This document shows positions 50,230 to 60,200 of a DNA stretch of 64,000 nt, one piece after another. Source of the DNA: Ancylomarina salipaludis (GTDB taxonomy: Bacteria > Bacteroidota > Bacteroidia > Bacteroidales > Marinifilaceae); assembly GCF_004122035.1 (NCBI RefSeq), contig NZ_SAXA01000004.1:1-64000 (forward strand). The letters are read 5' to 3'. Numbering within the stretch: position 1 is the first letter of the stretch; every line of letters begins with the position of its first letter. The translations under genes were made by a program, and so were the position numbers. A model generated the notes under the pieces. It had not been told where the DNA came from and ran no database searches. It worked only from the letters and a program-made list of their open reading frames with translations.

Positions 50230-52115
50230 AATTTTTAAAAAAGATACTTACAATTTTAGTATTTGTGATTATAAGCAAATCATTAATTTTTGCACAAAAT
50301 AAAGCTTGTATTAACAAGCCGCAAACGCTAAGCGAATTAGAAGCTTCAATTCAGAAGGTATTAACTAAAACAAGTACCCCTGGAGCAGGTGTTGTAATGG
50401 TTGCGGCCGATTCTATTGTTTTTTTAAAAGGGATAGGTAAAGCTGATATTGAGAGAAATCTCGATGTTGATGAAAACACCATGTTTCGACTTGGTTCAGT
50501 TTCAAAATTATTTGTTGGTTTAGCTATTTTAAAATTACAGGAAGAGGGGCGTTTAAATTTAAAAGATAAACTTGTAGATATACTACCTAATCTAGAAATA
50601 GTAAATCCATGGGAATCGGAATATCCAATCAGAATTGAGAATCTTCTAGAACATACATCAGGTTTAAATGATTGGAGTTTGGCTGAGCTAGGTAGTAATG
50701 ATTCCAAACCTAAAACACTGAAAGAATCACTGGAGTATTATCCGAAAGGCCGAGTGGCGAGATTTGTTCCAGGCACACGGATTCAATATAGCAATCTTGC
50801 TGTTAGTATAGCCGCATATATTGTGGAAACAGTTTCGGGCATGACCTATGAGGATTATGTAGCTAAATATTTCTTTAAGCCTATGGGGATGAGGAATATG
50901 ACCTTTCGTGAGTCTGAACAATACAAAAAGATAGGGGCAAAAGGATACGATAATGGTGTGCCGATGCCATATTTACATGTACTGTATCGACCTTCGGCAG
51001 CGCTTACGGGTTCACCCAAAGAGCTGGTTGGCCTGCTCAATTTCTTTATTAATAGAGGAAAGATAGATGGTACCCCGTTACTATCAGAGAGTAGTTTAGA
51101 GAGAATGGAAAGAAATGAAAGCTTACATGTTGAGAAATCGGAGTTATTTAATCGTAATGGATTAACAAATTATGCCTCACCTTACAAGAGTTTTATTTAT
51201 CGCGGGCATGGAGGTTCTGTTCCTGGTAGCAATACGGACTTTTGTTATCTTCCAGAATATAATATGGGCTTTGCAGTCATGATAAATGACAATAATGAAA
51301 GCGTATTAAATGAAATATCCAATTTAATAAAAGAATACCAAACAAAGGATTTAGTTCAAGACATTGCTGAACGAAAAAGAAGTATCCATAAATCGGCAAA
51401 GGATCTTACGGGGTATTATATATCTGTCGGAGCTAAATTTGATTGCATTAAGTTTTTAAAAAAAATTAAAAGCATTCAAAAATTCTGGCATCAAGAAGAT
51501 ACTTTGTATGTGAAAAGTATGTTAGGAGCACCTTATGTTTATAAGTTTTATTCAAATGGGAACAAGGAATTTGTATCTGAATACTCAGATAAGTTTGTTA
51601 TATTTCAAACAAATGATCCTTTAGAAGGAGAAGTTATTAACGGAAATATGGGCATGTTAAAAAAGATATCGCCTATCTATGCTTACACACTGCTTACTCT
51701 GTTTTGTGCATTTTTAATTGTTCCTGTTAGTGTGCTTATTTTTGTGCTACTACGACTATTTATTTACTTTTTGGGTAAGAAGAAAGATAAAATTGCATTG
51801 TGGATTTGCCTCTGGCCAATGGTCAGCACTGCTATTATTTTAGTAATTGCTTTAGCAATTGTTATAAGTCTACAAACCCCATTAGATACTTTTATCTTAT
51901 TAGGAAACATGAGTTCACTTTCAATATTAATTTTCATTGGAACTATTGGTTTTGCAGTGACTTCGTTGTGGACTGTTTATTACATTTTTAAGAATCGAAA
52001 TGTGAAAATGTCTAAGTTATTCTATTATCATTCCGCCTTAGCAGCTATTTTTAATTTAGCATTTACAGTTTACTTTTTTAGCAATGGTATAATTGGACTT
52101 ATGACATGGATTTAA
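50226..52115 (+). CDS. Serine hydrolase (class C beta-lactamase/penicillin-binding fold) with C-terminal membrane helices
   Basis: A 629-residue protein. After a signal peptide (about 1-23) comes the beta-lactamase family domain (about 35-375): nucleophile Ser91 and Lys94 in LGSVSKLF, Tyr188-x-Asn190 in IQYSNL, and HGGSVPG near 332. Residues 480-629 form four transmembrane helices. The combination is common in Bacteroidota peptidase-like serine hydrolases (class C related esterases or D-aminopeptidases), not necessarily antibiotic resistance. Its ATG overlaps the stop of the truncated gene fragment upstream. Confidence 0.88.
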   Translation: MKFLKKILTILVFVIISKSLIFAQNKACINKPQTLSELEASIQKVLTKTSTPGAGVVMVAADSIVFLKGIGKADIERNLDVDENTMFRLGSVSKLFVGLAILKLQEEGRLNLKDKLVDILPNLEIVNPWESEYPIRIENLLEHTSGLNDWSLAELGSNDSKPKTLKESLEYYPKGRVARFVPGTRIQYSNLAVSIAAYIVETVSGMTYEDYVAKYFFKPMGMRNMTFRESEQYKKIGAKGYDNGVPMPYLHVLYRPSAALTGSPKELVGLLNFFINRGKIDGTPLLSESSLERMERNESLHVEKSELFNRNGLTNYASPYKSFIYRGHGGSVPGSNTDFCYLPEYNMGFAVMINDNNESVLNEISNLIKEYQTKDLVQDIAERKRSIHKSAKDLTGYYISVGAKFDCIKFLKKIKSIQKFWHQEDTLYVKSMLGAPYVYKFYSNGNKEFVSEYSDKFVIFQTNDPLEGEVINGNMGMLKKISPIYAYTLLTLFCAFLIVPVSVLIFVLLRLFIYFLGKKKDKIALWICLWPMVSTAIILVIALAIVISLQTPLDTFILLGNMSSLSILIFIGTIGFAVTSLWTVYYIFKNRNVKMSKLFYYHSALAAIFNLAFTVYFFSNGIIGLMTWI

Positions 52116-52339
52116 CAATTTATGGACTGAAGTTGGTTAATAGTATTTTGAGAAGAGGGTGGTAGTTATTTCAAACACAGATAGCAGATATCTTTAAATT
52201 AAGGCTAAGGTATTGTAAGGAGGTTGGTGATAGAGCCCACCGCTGGTGCTCGATGATATCACGTTTCTTTAGATAAAGTAAAACCCACATGATAAAATCG
52301 TGCGGTAGAAAGGGAGGGTTTAAATAGAAGAAGATTAGT

Positions 52340-52913
52340 ATGAAATATTTTTTAACATTAGTATTAGGAGTCACATTTTTATGTGTGAGAGGACAAGCCT
52401 TTATGCCTCTCAAAAAAGTTGAAAAGGGATGATTTTATGAATCAAAATCAGGCAATCATTTATGGGAGTTTTATACAACGCTTAGGATTTAGTAGTGGTG
52501 GATTTCCTCAGGATATTAGTATTCAGAATTTAGAAACTAAAGCGTCTTATAAGTCAAAAAAAGAAAATCCATTTATTTTTCACATTCCGGCAGGGCATTA
52601 TAAAATTCTTAATTATTGGTGGACAAAAAGTCAATGGTATGGCGGTAAGGTGTTTACTGAGGCTATATTTAAAGGGATTGATACATCGACAAAGACATTT
52701 AAGAAAAAAAAGGAAAGTAATGGGATACTCGAAAAGGATTTATTGCAATATGAATTTACTGTTGAGAAAAATAGAATTAATTACTTGGGAACGTGGCATT
52801 TTAACACAGGATTGGTTTCATTTTCAGATGACAAAATTCAGCTTGACAAAGCATTTAAACTTAAATTTAAGACTTTTGATTTTGACAATGCTCTGATCAG
52901 CTTACCAAAATAA
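52340..52913 (+). pseudogene. Exported protein of unknown function, frameshifted after the signal peptide
   Basis: ATG 52340 codes a clear signal peptide (MKYFLTLVLGVTFLCVRGQA) and ten more residues, then a TGA at 52430. The next frame (from about 52419) continues 164 codons (...FMNQNQAIIYGSFIQRLGFSSGGFPQDISI...) to 52913. Removing one G from GGG at 52426-52428 joins them (VEK-DDFMNQ). The restored protein is about 190 residues, exported, beta-rich, with no known family. As written the mature part would lack its signal peptide. Confidence 0.6.
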
Positions 52914-52984
52914 CCTGGAGAATTAGGAACCTAAACAAGGTCTTTGAATATTGATAGAAAACGAATTAACAAGAAAATTTAATT

Positions 52985-53194
52985 ATGAAAGGAACTATAT
53001 GGCAACCAGTATTAATGACGATGATCGTAATGTGGAGATTATCAACAGCTGAAAAAAGGGTCGAATTACTTGAGGGTAATTTTATTCTATGGTTAATTAT
53101 TATTGCATTTGTCGTAAGTTGGTTTGTTTATTTTATGCAAAAAAGAAAGAAGATAAAAAGGATAGAAAACGACCGTCCAATGGTGCGCGATTAG
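52985..53194 (+). CDS. Small membrane protein, unknown function
   Basis: A 69-residue protein with one strong transmembrane helix (about 33-51, FILWLIIIAFVVSWFVYF) and a basic tail (MQKRKKIKRIE). A hairpin (CGTCCAA 53174-53180 with TTGGACG 53200-53206) overlaps its stop codon. No family recognised; it could be a real small gene of the island. Confidence 0.45.
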   Translation: MKGTIWQPVLMTMIVMWRLSTAEKRVELLEGNFILWLIIIAFVVSWFVYFMQKRKKIKRIENDRPMVRD

Positions 53195-53291
53195 TTTCGT
53201 TGGACGCCTTTCAATGGATGGCTTTGCCTTCCTTTTTTAATTACCACACAAAATAGTCCCTCACTAACAAAAAAGAATTTCTTAAATCCAG

Positions 53292-54305
53292 ATGAAAACA
53301 TATTACAACTACCTTATAGTATTCCTTTTTATTGTCCTTACGTGTTGCCAAAAGGTTGATGAGCCAGTTATTAAATCAAAGTATGATAATTATTTTGAGC
53401 AGTTTTGGAAAGATTTTGATCAAACGTATTCATACTTTAGTCTGAAACAAGTCGATTGGGATGCTGTTTATGATGCAAGTAAGAGTAAGATAAACTCCGA
53501 AACGACTCCTGCCGAATTTGAAAATTTGCTTGCTGATATTATTCTTTCGTTTAGGGATATTCATGTTCGGTTAATCACCGATACGCAAACGCATAGTTAT
53601 TCTAACAGCAATTTGTTTGATCGAAATTCACCGACAAATGCAAACCGGTATCTGACATCAGTTCGTGTCAACTCCGAAACAATGACTATTGGCGATATTC
53701 AAAACACCAATATTGCCTATGTGAGAGTGAAAAACTTGATTCCAACAGGCGATTTTAATCCTCTGAATTCGGTTTTAACCGAATTGCCCTCGAAGGATGG
53801 CTTAATTCTCGATCTTAGAGATAATTATGGCGGGAATGATGGCATCGCGAAGCAATTTGTAAATCGGCTCACACATAAAAATTTGATTCACGGCTATGTA
53901 CGTGTCAGAAACGGGGCGGGGAGAGATGATTTTGGAGCATGGCAGGCCCGACAGCTGATATCTGATAATCCCGTTGACTTTAACAAACCCATTACGGTAT
54001 TAACCAATCGTTTTGTTGTAAGCTCGGGTGAAGGTTTTGTTAGCATGATGATGGTGTTGCCTAATACAACTTTAATTGGTGATACAACACGAGGTGCTAC
54101 GGCCAATCCTAAAGAGTTTACCTTAGCCAATGGATGGAAATATCGGGTGTCGAGCTGGCAGGCAACAACAGCAAGGCATCAGCTGATCGAAGATCAGGGC
54201 ATTGCTCCAGATATACTGGTAACAAATACGGAAGAATCGATGAAAGAGGGTAAAGATTTAATCCTCGAAAAAGCCATAGACGTGATTCAAAGTTCTAACA
54301 GATAA
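53292..54305 (+). CDS. S41 family peptidase lipoprotein (CtpA-like)
   Basis: A 337-residue lipoprotein: signal peptide with lipobox VLTCC, an N-terminal cap (FEQFWKDFDQTYSYFSLKQVDWDAVYD) typical of S41 tail-specific proteases, no obvious PDZ domain, then the catalytic core with DGLILDLRDNYGGND, nucleophile Ser in TNRFVVSSGEGFVSM, and GDTTRGATANPKEFTL. The Lys general base is not certain. It likely cleaves at the cell surface or in the periplasm. Its 5-prime region is duplicated at 50095-50210. Confidence 0.9.
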   Translation: MKTYYNYLIVFLFIVLTCCQKVDEPVIKSKYDNYFEQFWKDFDQTYSYFSLKQVDWDAVYDASKSKINSETTPAEFENLLADIILSFRDIHVRLITDTQTHSYSNSNLFDRNSPTNANRYLTSVRVNSETMTIGDIQNTNIAYVRVKNLIPTGDFNPLNSVLTELPSKDGLILDLRDNYGGNDGIAKQFVNRLTHKNLIHGYVRVRNGAGRDDFGAWQARQLISDNPVDFNKPITVLTNRFVVSSGEGFVSMMMVLPNTTLIGDTTRGATANPKEFTLANGWKYRVSSWQATTARHQLIEDQGIAPDILVTNTEESMKEGKDLILEKAIDVIQSSNR

Positions 54306-54348
54306 GGCAGCCTGATACAGTAATATATAACTTAAAATAAAATATTGG

Positions 54349-55230
54349 ATGAAAAATATAGGATATCGGATTTTAAACTTCCCATTGACACGTATTGTCA
54401 TCGGATTTGTATTCGTAGTAGGTCTGTTTAATCTATCGCAAGCTTTCCTTTCAAAGGTATTATACCAAACGCCATTAGGTCGTGAATTTTTTTATTTGTG
54501 CATTGGTATCGTTCCTGCGGCATTAGCTGTCTTGTCCTATCTGTTTTTGTACAGGTTTTATGAGAAAAGAAAAGTAACTGAATTATCGGTAAACAGAATA
54601 GGTCGCGACTTAGCTCTGGGTGTTTTGTTGGGGGCTGTTTTGCAGTCTCTAACCATTGGGGTAATTTATTTAAAGGGTGGTTTTGTTGTTGAGTCGGTTA
54701 ACAGCTTTCTTTTTGTAATTCCGGGTTTGACGATGGCATTTTCGACAGCAGTTTTAGAAGAACTCTTACTGAGAGGAATTGTGTTTAGAATTATGGAAGA
54801 AAAACTGGGCAGTTATCTGGCTTTAGCATTGTCGGCATTATTATTTGGTTTAATGCATTTAGCTAATCCTCACAGCTCATTTGTTGCATCATTGGGAATT
54901 GCTATACAGGCAGGGCTCTTGTTGGGTATAGCCTATATCTATACACGAAAATTATGGTTTCCTATCGCGATACATTTTGCCTGGAACTTTACACAAGCAG
55001 GTATATTTGGCGCAAATGTATCAGGAGGTTCACTAAGCAAATCCTTGTTAAATACAAAGATAACTGGTGCCGAATGGTTTACCGGTGGAGCATTTGGACC
55101 GGAAGGCTCCGTGCAGGCGACCTTGTTTTGTTTATGTGCAAGCCTTGTGTTATTCGTTTTGTGTCGTAAATACAATAAAATGATAAAGCCTTTTTGGATC
55201 AGGAATCAACAAAGGCTTATCAAGGCATAG
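54349..55230 (+). CDS. CPBP family intramembrane metalloprotease
   Basis: A 293-residue membrane protein with eight or so helices. The CPBP (Abi/CAAX protease) motifs are seen in order: AVLEELLLRGIVFR (EExxxR), FGLMHLANP (FxxxH), and IAIHFAWNFTQAGIFG (HxxxN). These are putative glutamic-type intramembrane proteases or CAAX processors; some protect against bacteriocins. It follows the S41 lipoprotein by 43 bp and may be co-transcribed. Confidence 0.9.
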   Translation: MKNIGYRILNFPLTRIVIGFVFVVGLFNLSQAFLSKVLYQTPLGREFFYLCIGIVPAALAVLSYLFLYRFYEKRKVTELSVNRIGRDLALGVLLGAVLQSLTIGVIYLKGGFVVESVNSFLFVIPGLTMAFSTAVLEELLLRGIVFRIMEEKLGSYLALALSALLFGLMHLANPHSSFVASLGIAIQAGLLLGIAYIYTRKLWFPIAIHFAWNFTQAGIFGANVSGGSLSKSLLNTKITGAEWFTGGAFGPEGSVQATLFCLCASLVLFVLCRKYNKMIKPFWIRNQQRLIKA

Positions 55231-55303
55231 AAGCTACAGCTAATCGTGTCGCTGAAGTTCACTTTGGGACTACCAGTATAAAAATAAATAATTGACTGAC
55301 TTA

Positions 55304-56311
55304 ATGAATAGGATAAAAATACATTTAATGGCATTATGCCTTATGTTGGTATTTGCTGCTTGTAGCCATCATAATGGTAGAAGTATCGAAGACATTCGGA
55401 ATGCGAGTTTTGATAAGAAACAGATATCAAGAGGTGACAATAATCCGAATCGGATTGTTTACGAGGATGATGTTGATGCTTTAATGGTTTCTTTGTTTTA
55501 TGGAAAAACACTTAAAGAGATCAATCGTGTTTTAGGATGGGATGATTCTAAAATGACCGAAACAACAAACTTGCTTATAGAGAATGGGATGCTTAGCGAG
55601 AAGAATGGCGTTTATACACCAACTGTCTTTGTTTTACCACTGAAAGAGGGGCTTGCCTTAATGGAAGAATCCAACTCAATTGCTAAGGAAATTGCTGATG
55701 GTATGATTGCCCAATTAGGCAGGTTTAAAGCCTTGCATGATAAAATGGATATATCGAAACAATATTCATTTCACGATTTGTCATTCTTTTACTTGAGTGA
55801 TATTGTATTGGATATGGGACAGATTAGAGATGTGGAAAGGCTTTATTTGAAAAAAGAAAGACCCTTGAGAAATGGTAAGCAGTACTATTTTTCTATCATG
55901 GAAAAGGATACAACGAGAGGTGAAGAAGCATTGGGCATATATGGAAATCAAGGCTTAGTAAATAATGACTCTATTTATATCGGGGTTTATGGAAATACAA
56001 GATTTCAGAAAGCTGATTGGGACGATTATAAAAACAAAGAGATGTATTGCTTTAGCAAGAACGATTTCAATATCCTGTTCAATGAATTCAATAAACAGTT
56101 TCTTCCAACACTCATTGATATTTTAGAGAAGAACAGGGCGGAATTTCAGAAGCTCTACATTGATTATGGGTATTCGGGGAAAATTAGTTTTGAGGAGTTC
56201 TTTATCTGGTATTATCATTTGATTTATACGGAAGCAACAAACCAATTAATAAAGAAAGGTGTCATTAAAAAACCTGAATCGGGTGTTTTGTATTATCAAT
56301 TAAAACATTAA
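55304..56311 (+). CDS. Lipoprotein of unknown function
   Basis: A 335-residue lipoprotein with the lipobox VFAAC in the leader MNRIKIHLMALCLMLVFAAC. The mature protein is helical and acidic; LSFFYLSDIVLDMGQIRDVERLYL and LKEINRVLGWDDSKMTETTNLLIENGMLSEKNG suggest a winged-helix-like N-terminal part, which is odd for an exported protein. No catalytic motif and no family recognised. TTG 55292 is in frame; ATG 55304 gives the good leader. Confidence 0.7.
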   Translation: MNRIKIHLMALCLMLVFAACSHHNGRSIEDIRNASFDKKQISRGDNNPNRIVYEDDVDALMVSLFYGKTLKEINRVLGWDDSKMTETTNLLIENGMLSEKNGVYTPTVFVLPLKEGLALMEESNSIAKEIADGMIAQLGRFKALHDKMDISKQYSFHDLSFFYLSDIVLDMGQIRDVERLYLKKERPLRNGKQYYFSIMEKDTTRGEEALGIYGNQGLVNNDSIYIGVYGNTRFQKADWDDYKNKEMYCFSKNDFNILFNEFNKQFLPTLIDILEKNRAEFQKLYIDYGYSGKISFEEFFIWYYHLIYTEATNQLIKKGVIKKPESGVLYYQLKH

Positions 56312-56409
56312 TTCAAGTCTGATAATAGACCTTTCCTGATACACATCTTACAAATGATGGTGAGATTTTAAATAATTAATACAGTAATATTAAACGTGAC
56401 AAAATATTT

Positions 56410-56991
56410 ATGAGAAAAAAAATCATCAATAAAAGAGTTCTTTTTGAATTTGTATCGATAAGCTTTGCGGTATTTTTAGGTATGATGTTGAATACATGGA
56501 AAGAAGCACGAGATAACTCTGAACTTGCCGAAAAATCAGTACAAAATATAAAAACTGAAATATTAAATAACAAAGAAGAAGTCGCTAAACTTTTAAAAGC
56601 CCATAAAGAGCTTTTGATCACAGTGGATAGCTTAATACTTGAAATAAAAGACTCAATAAAGGTAACAAACCGAACAGCGAATATGGATCTGTGCTTACTA
56701 AGTTCGACATCATGGGAGACAGCAAAAATAACACAAGCTGTAGCTAATATGAATCTTGCTTTAGTTACAGAGATTTCCGGAATTTATGAATATCAAAAGT
56801 ATTACGATAGTTTAATAAAAGTTTATTCTCAAGAAAGGATGACGTCTATCCCTGAAGAAAATAAAAAAGATTTACTTGTAAAGCGACAAGTTTTTATTTC
56901 ATCAATAATTGAAATGGAAGAAACATTGATTATATATTACGACGATTTTTTAAAGTCTGATCTCTTGGCGGAGGTGGATACCAAGAGCTAG
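56410..56991 (+). CDS. Membrane-anchored coiled-coil protein (DUF6090-like)
   Basis: A 193-residue protein with one N-terminal transmembrane anchor (about 11-28, LFEFVSISFAVFLGMMLNTWKEAR) followed by a helical extracytoplasmic domain with heptad-like segments. The FVSISFAVFLGMMLNTWKE anchor ending in a conserved N-x-W-x-E resembles the DUF6090-type family abundant in Bacteroidota (usually VxIGILIAxxxNNWNE). Function unknown. A terminator follows. Confidence 0.68.
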   Translation: MRKKIINKRVLFEFVSISFAVFLGMMLNTWKEARDNSELAEKSVQNIKTEILNNKEEVAKLLKAHKELLITVDSLILEIKDSIKVTNRTANMDLCLLSSTSWETAKITQAVANMNLALVTEISGIYEYQKYYDSLIKVYSQERMTSIPEENKKDLLVKRQVFISSIIEMEETLIIYYDDFLKSDLLAEVDTKS

Positions 56992-57012
56992 GCGAAGTTT
57001 GAAGAAATTAGG

Positions 57013-57048
57013 AATAGAGTTGCAATTATTGTGACTCTATTTTTTTTG
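57013..57048 (+). terminator. Terminator at the end of the accessory island
   Basis: AATAGAGT / ACTCTATT stem (57013-57020, 57034-57041) with a T-run of eight. Confidence 0.75.
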
Positions 57049-57239
57049 GATGAGGATCTATAATAATGATAAGCCTGTGATTTGTCGCGTATAACGAGAA
57101 AGGCCTATAGGATATAGAATAGAATTGAAATGCTCAAATAATTGGTCTATTTTGGGTTTTTGATTGTAACTCAAAGACTATTTTTATTGTCTAATAGATA
57201 TTTTGATTACATATATTATACGAACCCAAATTAATTGAT

Positions 57240-60200
57240 ATGAATGACAATTATTTGAAGAAACTGAGTCTGTTTCTTGTCTGTTTTATAGTGTTTACGG
57301 CCTATGTACAGGCGCAGGGTACGCGTCTTTTGAGGCAGCCCACATTATCTGAAACACATATTGCCTATACCTATGCAGGCGATTTATGGGTCTCCGATAT
57401 CAATGGAGGACAAACTCTGCGTTTAACCAGTACACCTGCTGTTGAAAGCGATCCGCATTTCTCACCGGATGGCCAAACCATTGCTTTTACGTCGAACCGT
57501 TCGGGTGTGGATGCCGTTTATACGGTTTCTGTTACGGGAGGAGAGCTTAAACAATTGACATGGTATCCTGCAGCATCGAATGTACGTGGCTGGACACCTG
57601 ATGGCAAACGGGTATTGTACGCTTCAACCCGTGAGACAGCACCATCAAATTATGACCGTTTATGGACTGTATCACGAGACGGGGGTGTTTCGACCATGCT
57701 GAACGCGCAATGGGGAACCAAAGCGTCTTTTTCTGCGGATGCTAAACGAATTGTAATTGATAAGGTGCGTCGTTGGGATTGGGAATGGCGTGCCTACCGT
57801 GGCGGACAAAATACCCCATTGATTATTCTGAACCTTGATGATTCCAGTGAAAAACTACTGCCCAACGAATCGACCACTGATGTTCAGCCGGTATGGCTAG
57901 GGGATAAAATCTATTTCCTTTCGGACAGAGACTGGGCGATGAATATTTGGATGTATGATACAAAGACCAGCGAATTAGAGCAAATCACCAAATTCAAAGA
58001 TATTGATATCAAGTCGCTTTCGGGTTATAAGAACAAACTTGTTTTCGAAAGAGATGGCTATTTGCATACTTATGATTTGGCTTCAGGAAAAACAACACAA
58101 CTTGAAATTGAGCTTAGTGGTGATTTCCCCTGGGCTGCAACCCGATGGGAAGATGTGAGTGATCGTGTCGCTTCGGCATCATTGTCACCAACTGGTAAGC
58201 GAGCCATTATGTCGGCTCGTGGCGAAGTGTTTACCATTCCGGTTGAGCATGGCGATGCGAGAAACATCACCAATAATTCAGCAGCAGCTGATCGCGCACC
58301 TATTTGGTCGCCTAAAGGTGATAAAATTGCCTGGTTTTCGGATGTAAATGGAAAAGGCTACCAATTGATGATTACCAATCAGGATGGCTTGTCAGAGCCT
58401 GAAGCGATATCGATTGGTGAATCGAAAATGGCCTGGGAACCCGCCTGGTCACCTGATGGGAAATATATTGCGTTTACCGATGATGATGTGCGTATTCGTT
58501 TGATTGATATTGAAGCCAGGAGCATTAAGACCATTGATGTAGGGGGCAATAATCTGGAACGTGGTGATCTTGGCCTGACCTGGTCGAAGGATTCCAAATG
58601 GCTGGCTTATGCCAAGTCGGGAGCCAACAATTTCCGACGTATTTGCATCTGGTCGATGGCTGATGATAGAGTAAGACCTATTACCAATGTATTAGCCGAT
58701 GCTTTTTCACCTGCCTGGGATGCCGATACGCATCACCTGTACTTTTTGGCAAGTACCGATTTAGCATTGCTGTCGGGTTATGTAAACACTTCGGTAATGG
58801 GAGCAAAAGCACCTAATTACGAGGCTTATGTGGTTAACCTGCTTAAGAAAGATGCTTCACCTTTTGAGCCAAGAAGCGATGAAGAAAAGGCGCCTAAAAA
58901 AGAGGATAAAAAGGAAACTAAGGATAAGAAAAAGGATGATAAATCAGCGAAAGCCAAGGAAAAAGCCGATAGCCTGATGCAAATCGATTTTAACGGTATT
59001 GAGCGAAGAATTATTCCTCTGCCTATGGAAAAAGGAAAATATCGTTTCATTCTGGCTGGAACCAAAGGCACTGTGTTTATTGCTGAAGCCAGTCCTAAAG
59101 GGAGAACCTCTACACTGCATAAATTCGATTTAAAAGAAAGAGAAGCGAAGGAGTTTGTTTCCGGTGTTCGATCTGTTTCGATTTCTGCCGATGGGAACCA
59201 AATGCTGACTAAAATAGGATCAGCCTGGAAAGTGATTGGAACCAAAGGACCTAACGGAAAAAGCGCAAAAGCTTTAAAGATAAACCTGAAAACACAGCTC
59301 GATCGTATGGCGGAATGGAATCAGATGTTTGAAGAGGCATGGCGATACCAGCGCGACTATTTTTATGATCCGAATATGCACGGCAGAGATTGGAATGAGG
59401 TTTACGAACGTTATACGCCTCTTATTCCTTACATCAAGCATCGCAGCGATTTAAATTATGTGCTCGATCAGGTGAATGGTGAACTTTCGGTAGGTCATAG
59501 TTTTGTCTTTGGTGGCGATTTTCCTAAAACCGATCGTCCATCGGTAGGTTTATTGGGAGCCGATTTGGTTGCTGATGGCAAGCATTGGAAGATCAAACGC
59601 ATTTATACTTCGGAGAGTTGGAATCCTGAATTGTCAAGTCCATTGGATCGTCCCGGAATGAAAGTGGAAGAGGGCAATTATATTGTGGGAGTTAATGGTA
59701 AGGAAATCAGTAACAAGCAGGATCCTTATATGGCTTTGGATGGAACTGCTGGTCAGCAAACCGTTCTTCATATCAATAGCAAGTCTGATTTTAAAGGCTC
59801 CTGGAAAATTACTGTGAAGCCTATAAGTAGCGAAAGAGCCCTTCGTCAACGCGCCTGGGTTGAAGACAACCGACGTTTGGTTGATAAGCTTTCCGGCGGA
59901 CGTTTGGCTTACATTTGGGTACCGAATACCTCAAGTAATGGCTTTATCTCCTTCAATCGCTATTATTTTGCTCAGCAAGATAAGGAAGGGGCTGTAATTG
60001 ATGAGCGTTTCAATGGCGGGGGATTATTGGATGACTATATGGTTGATTTGATGAAACGGGAAACAAGAGCCTGTTTAACCAACGAGGTACCCAATGGCGA
60101 TCCGATTCGTTTGCCTGCAGGAATTGTTGGTCCAAAGGTTTTAATTATTAATGAGCTTGCCGGATCAGGAGGTGATTTCTTCCCATGGGTATTCAAGCAT

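Noticed and set aside
50226-52115. Antibiotic-resistance beta-lactamase
   Set aside because: The class C-like motifs occur in a long protein with four C-terminal membrane helices, typical of housekeeping serine hydrolases in this phylum.
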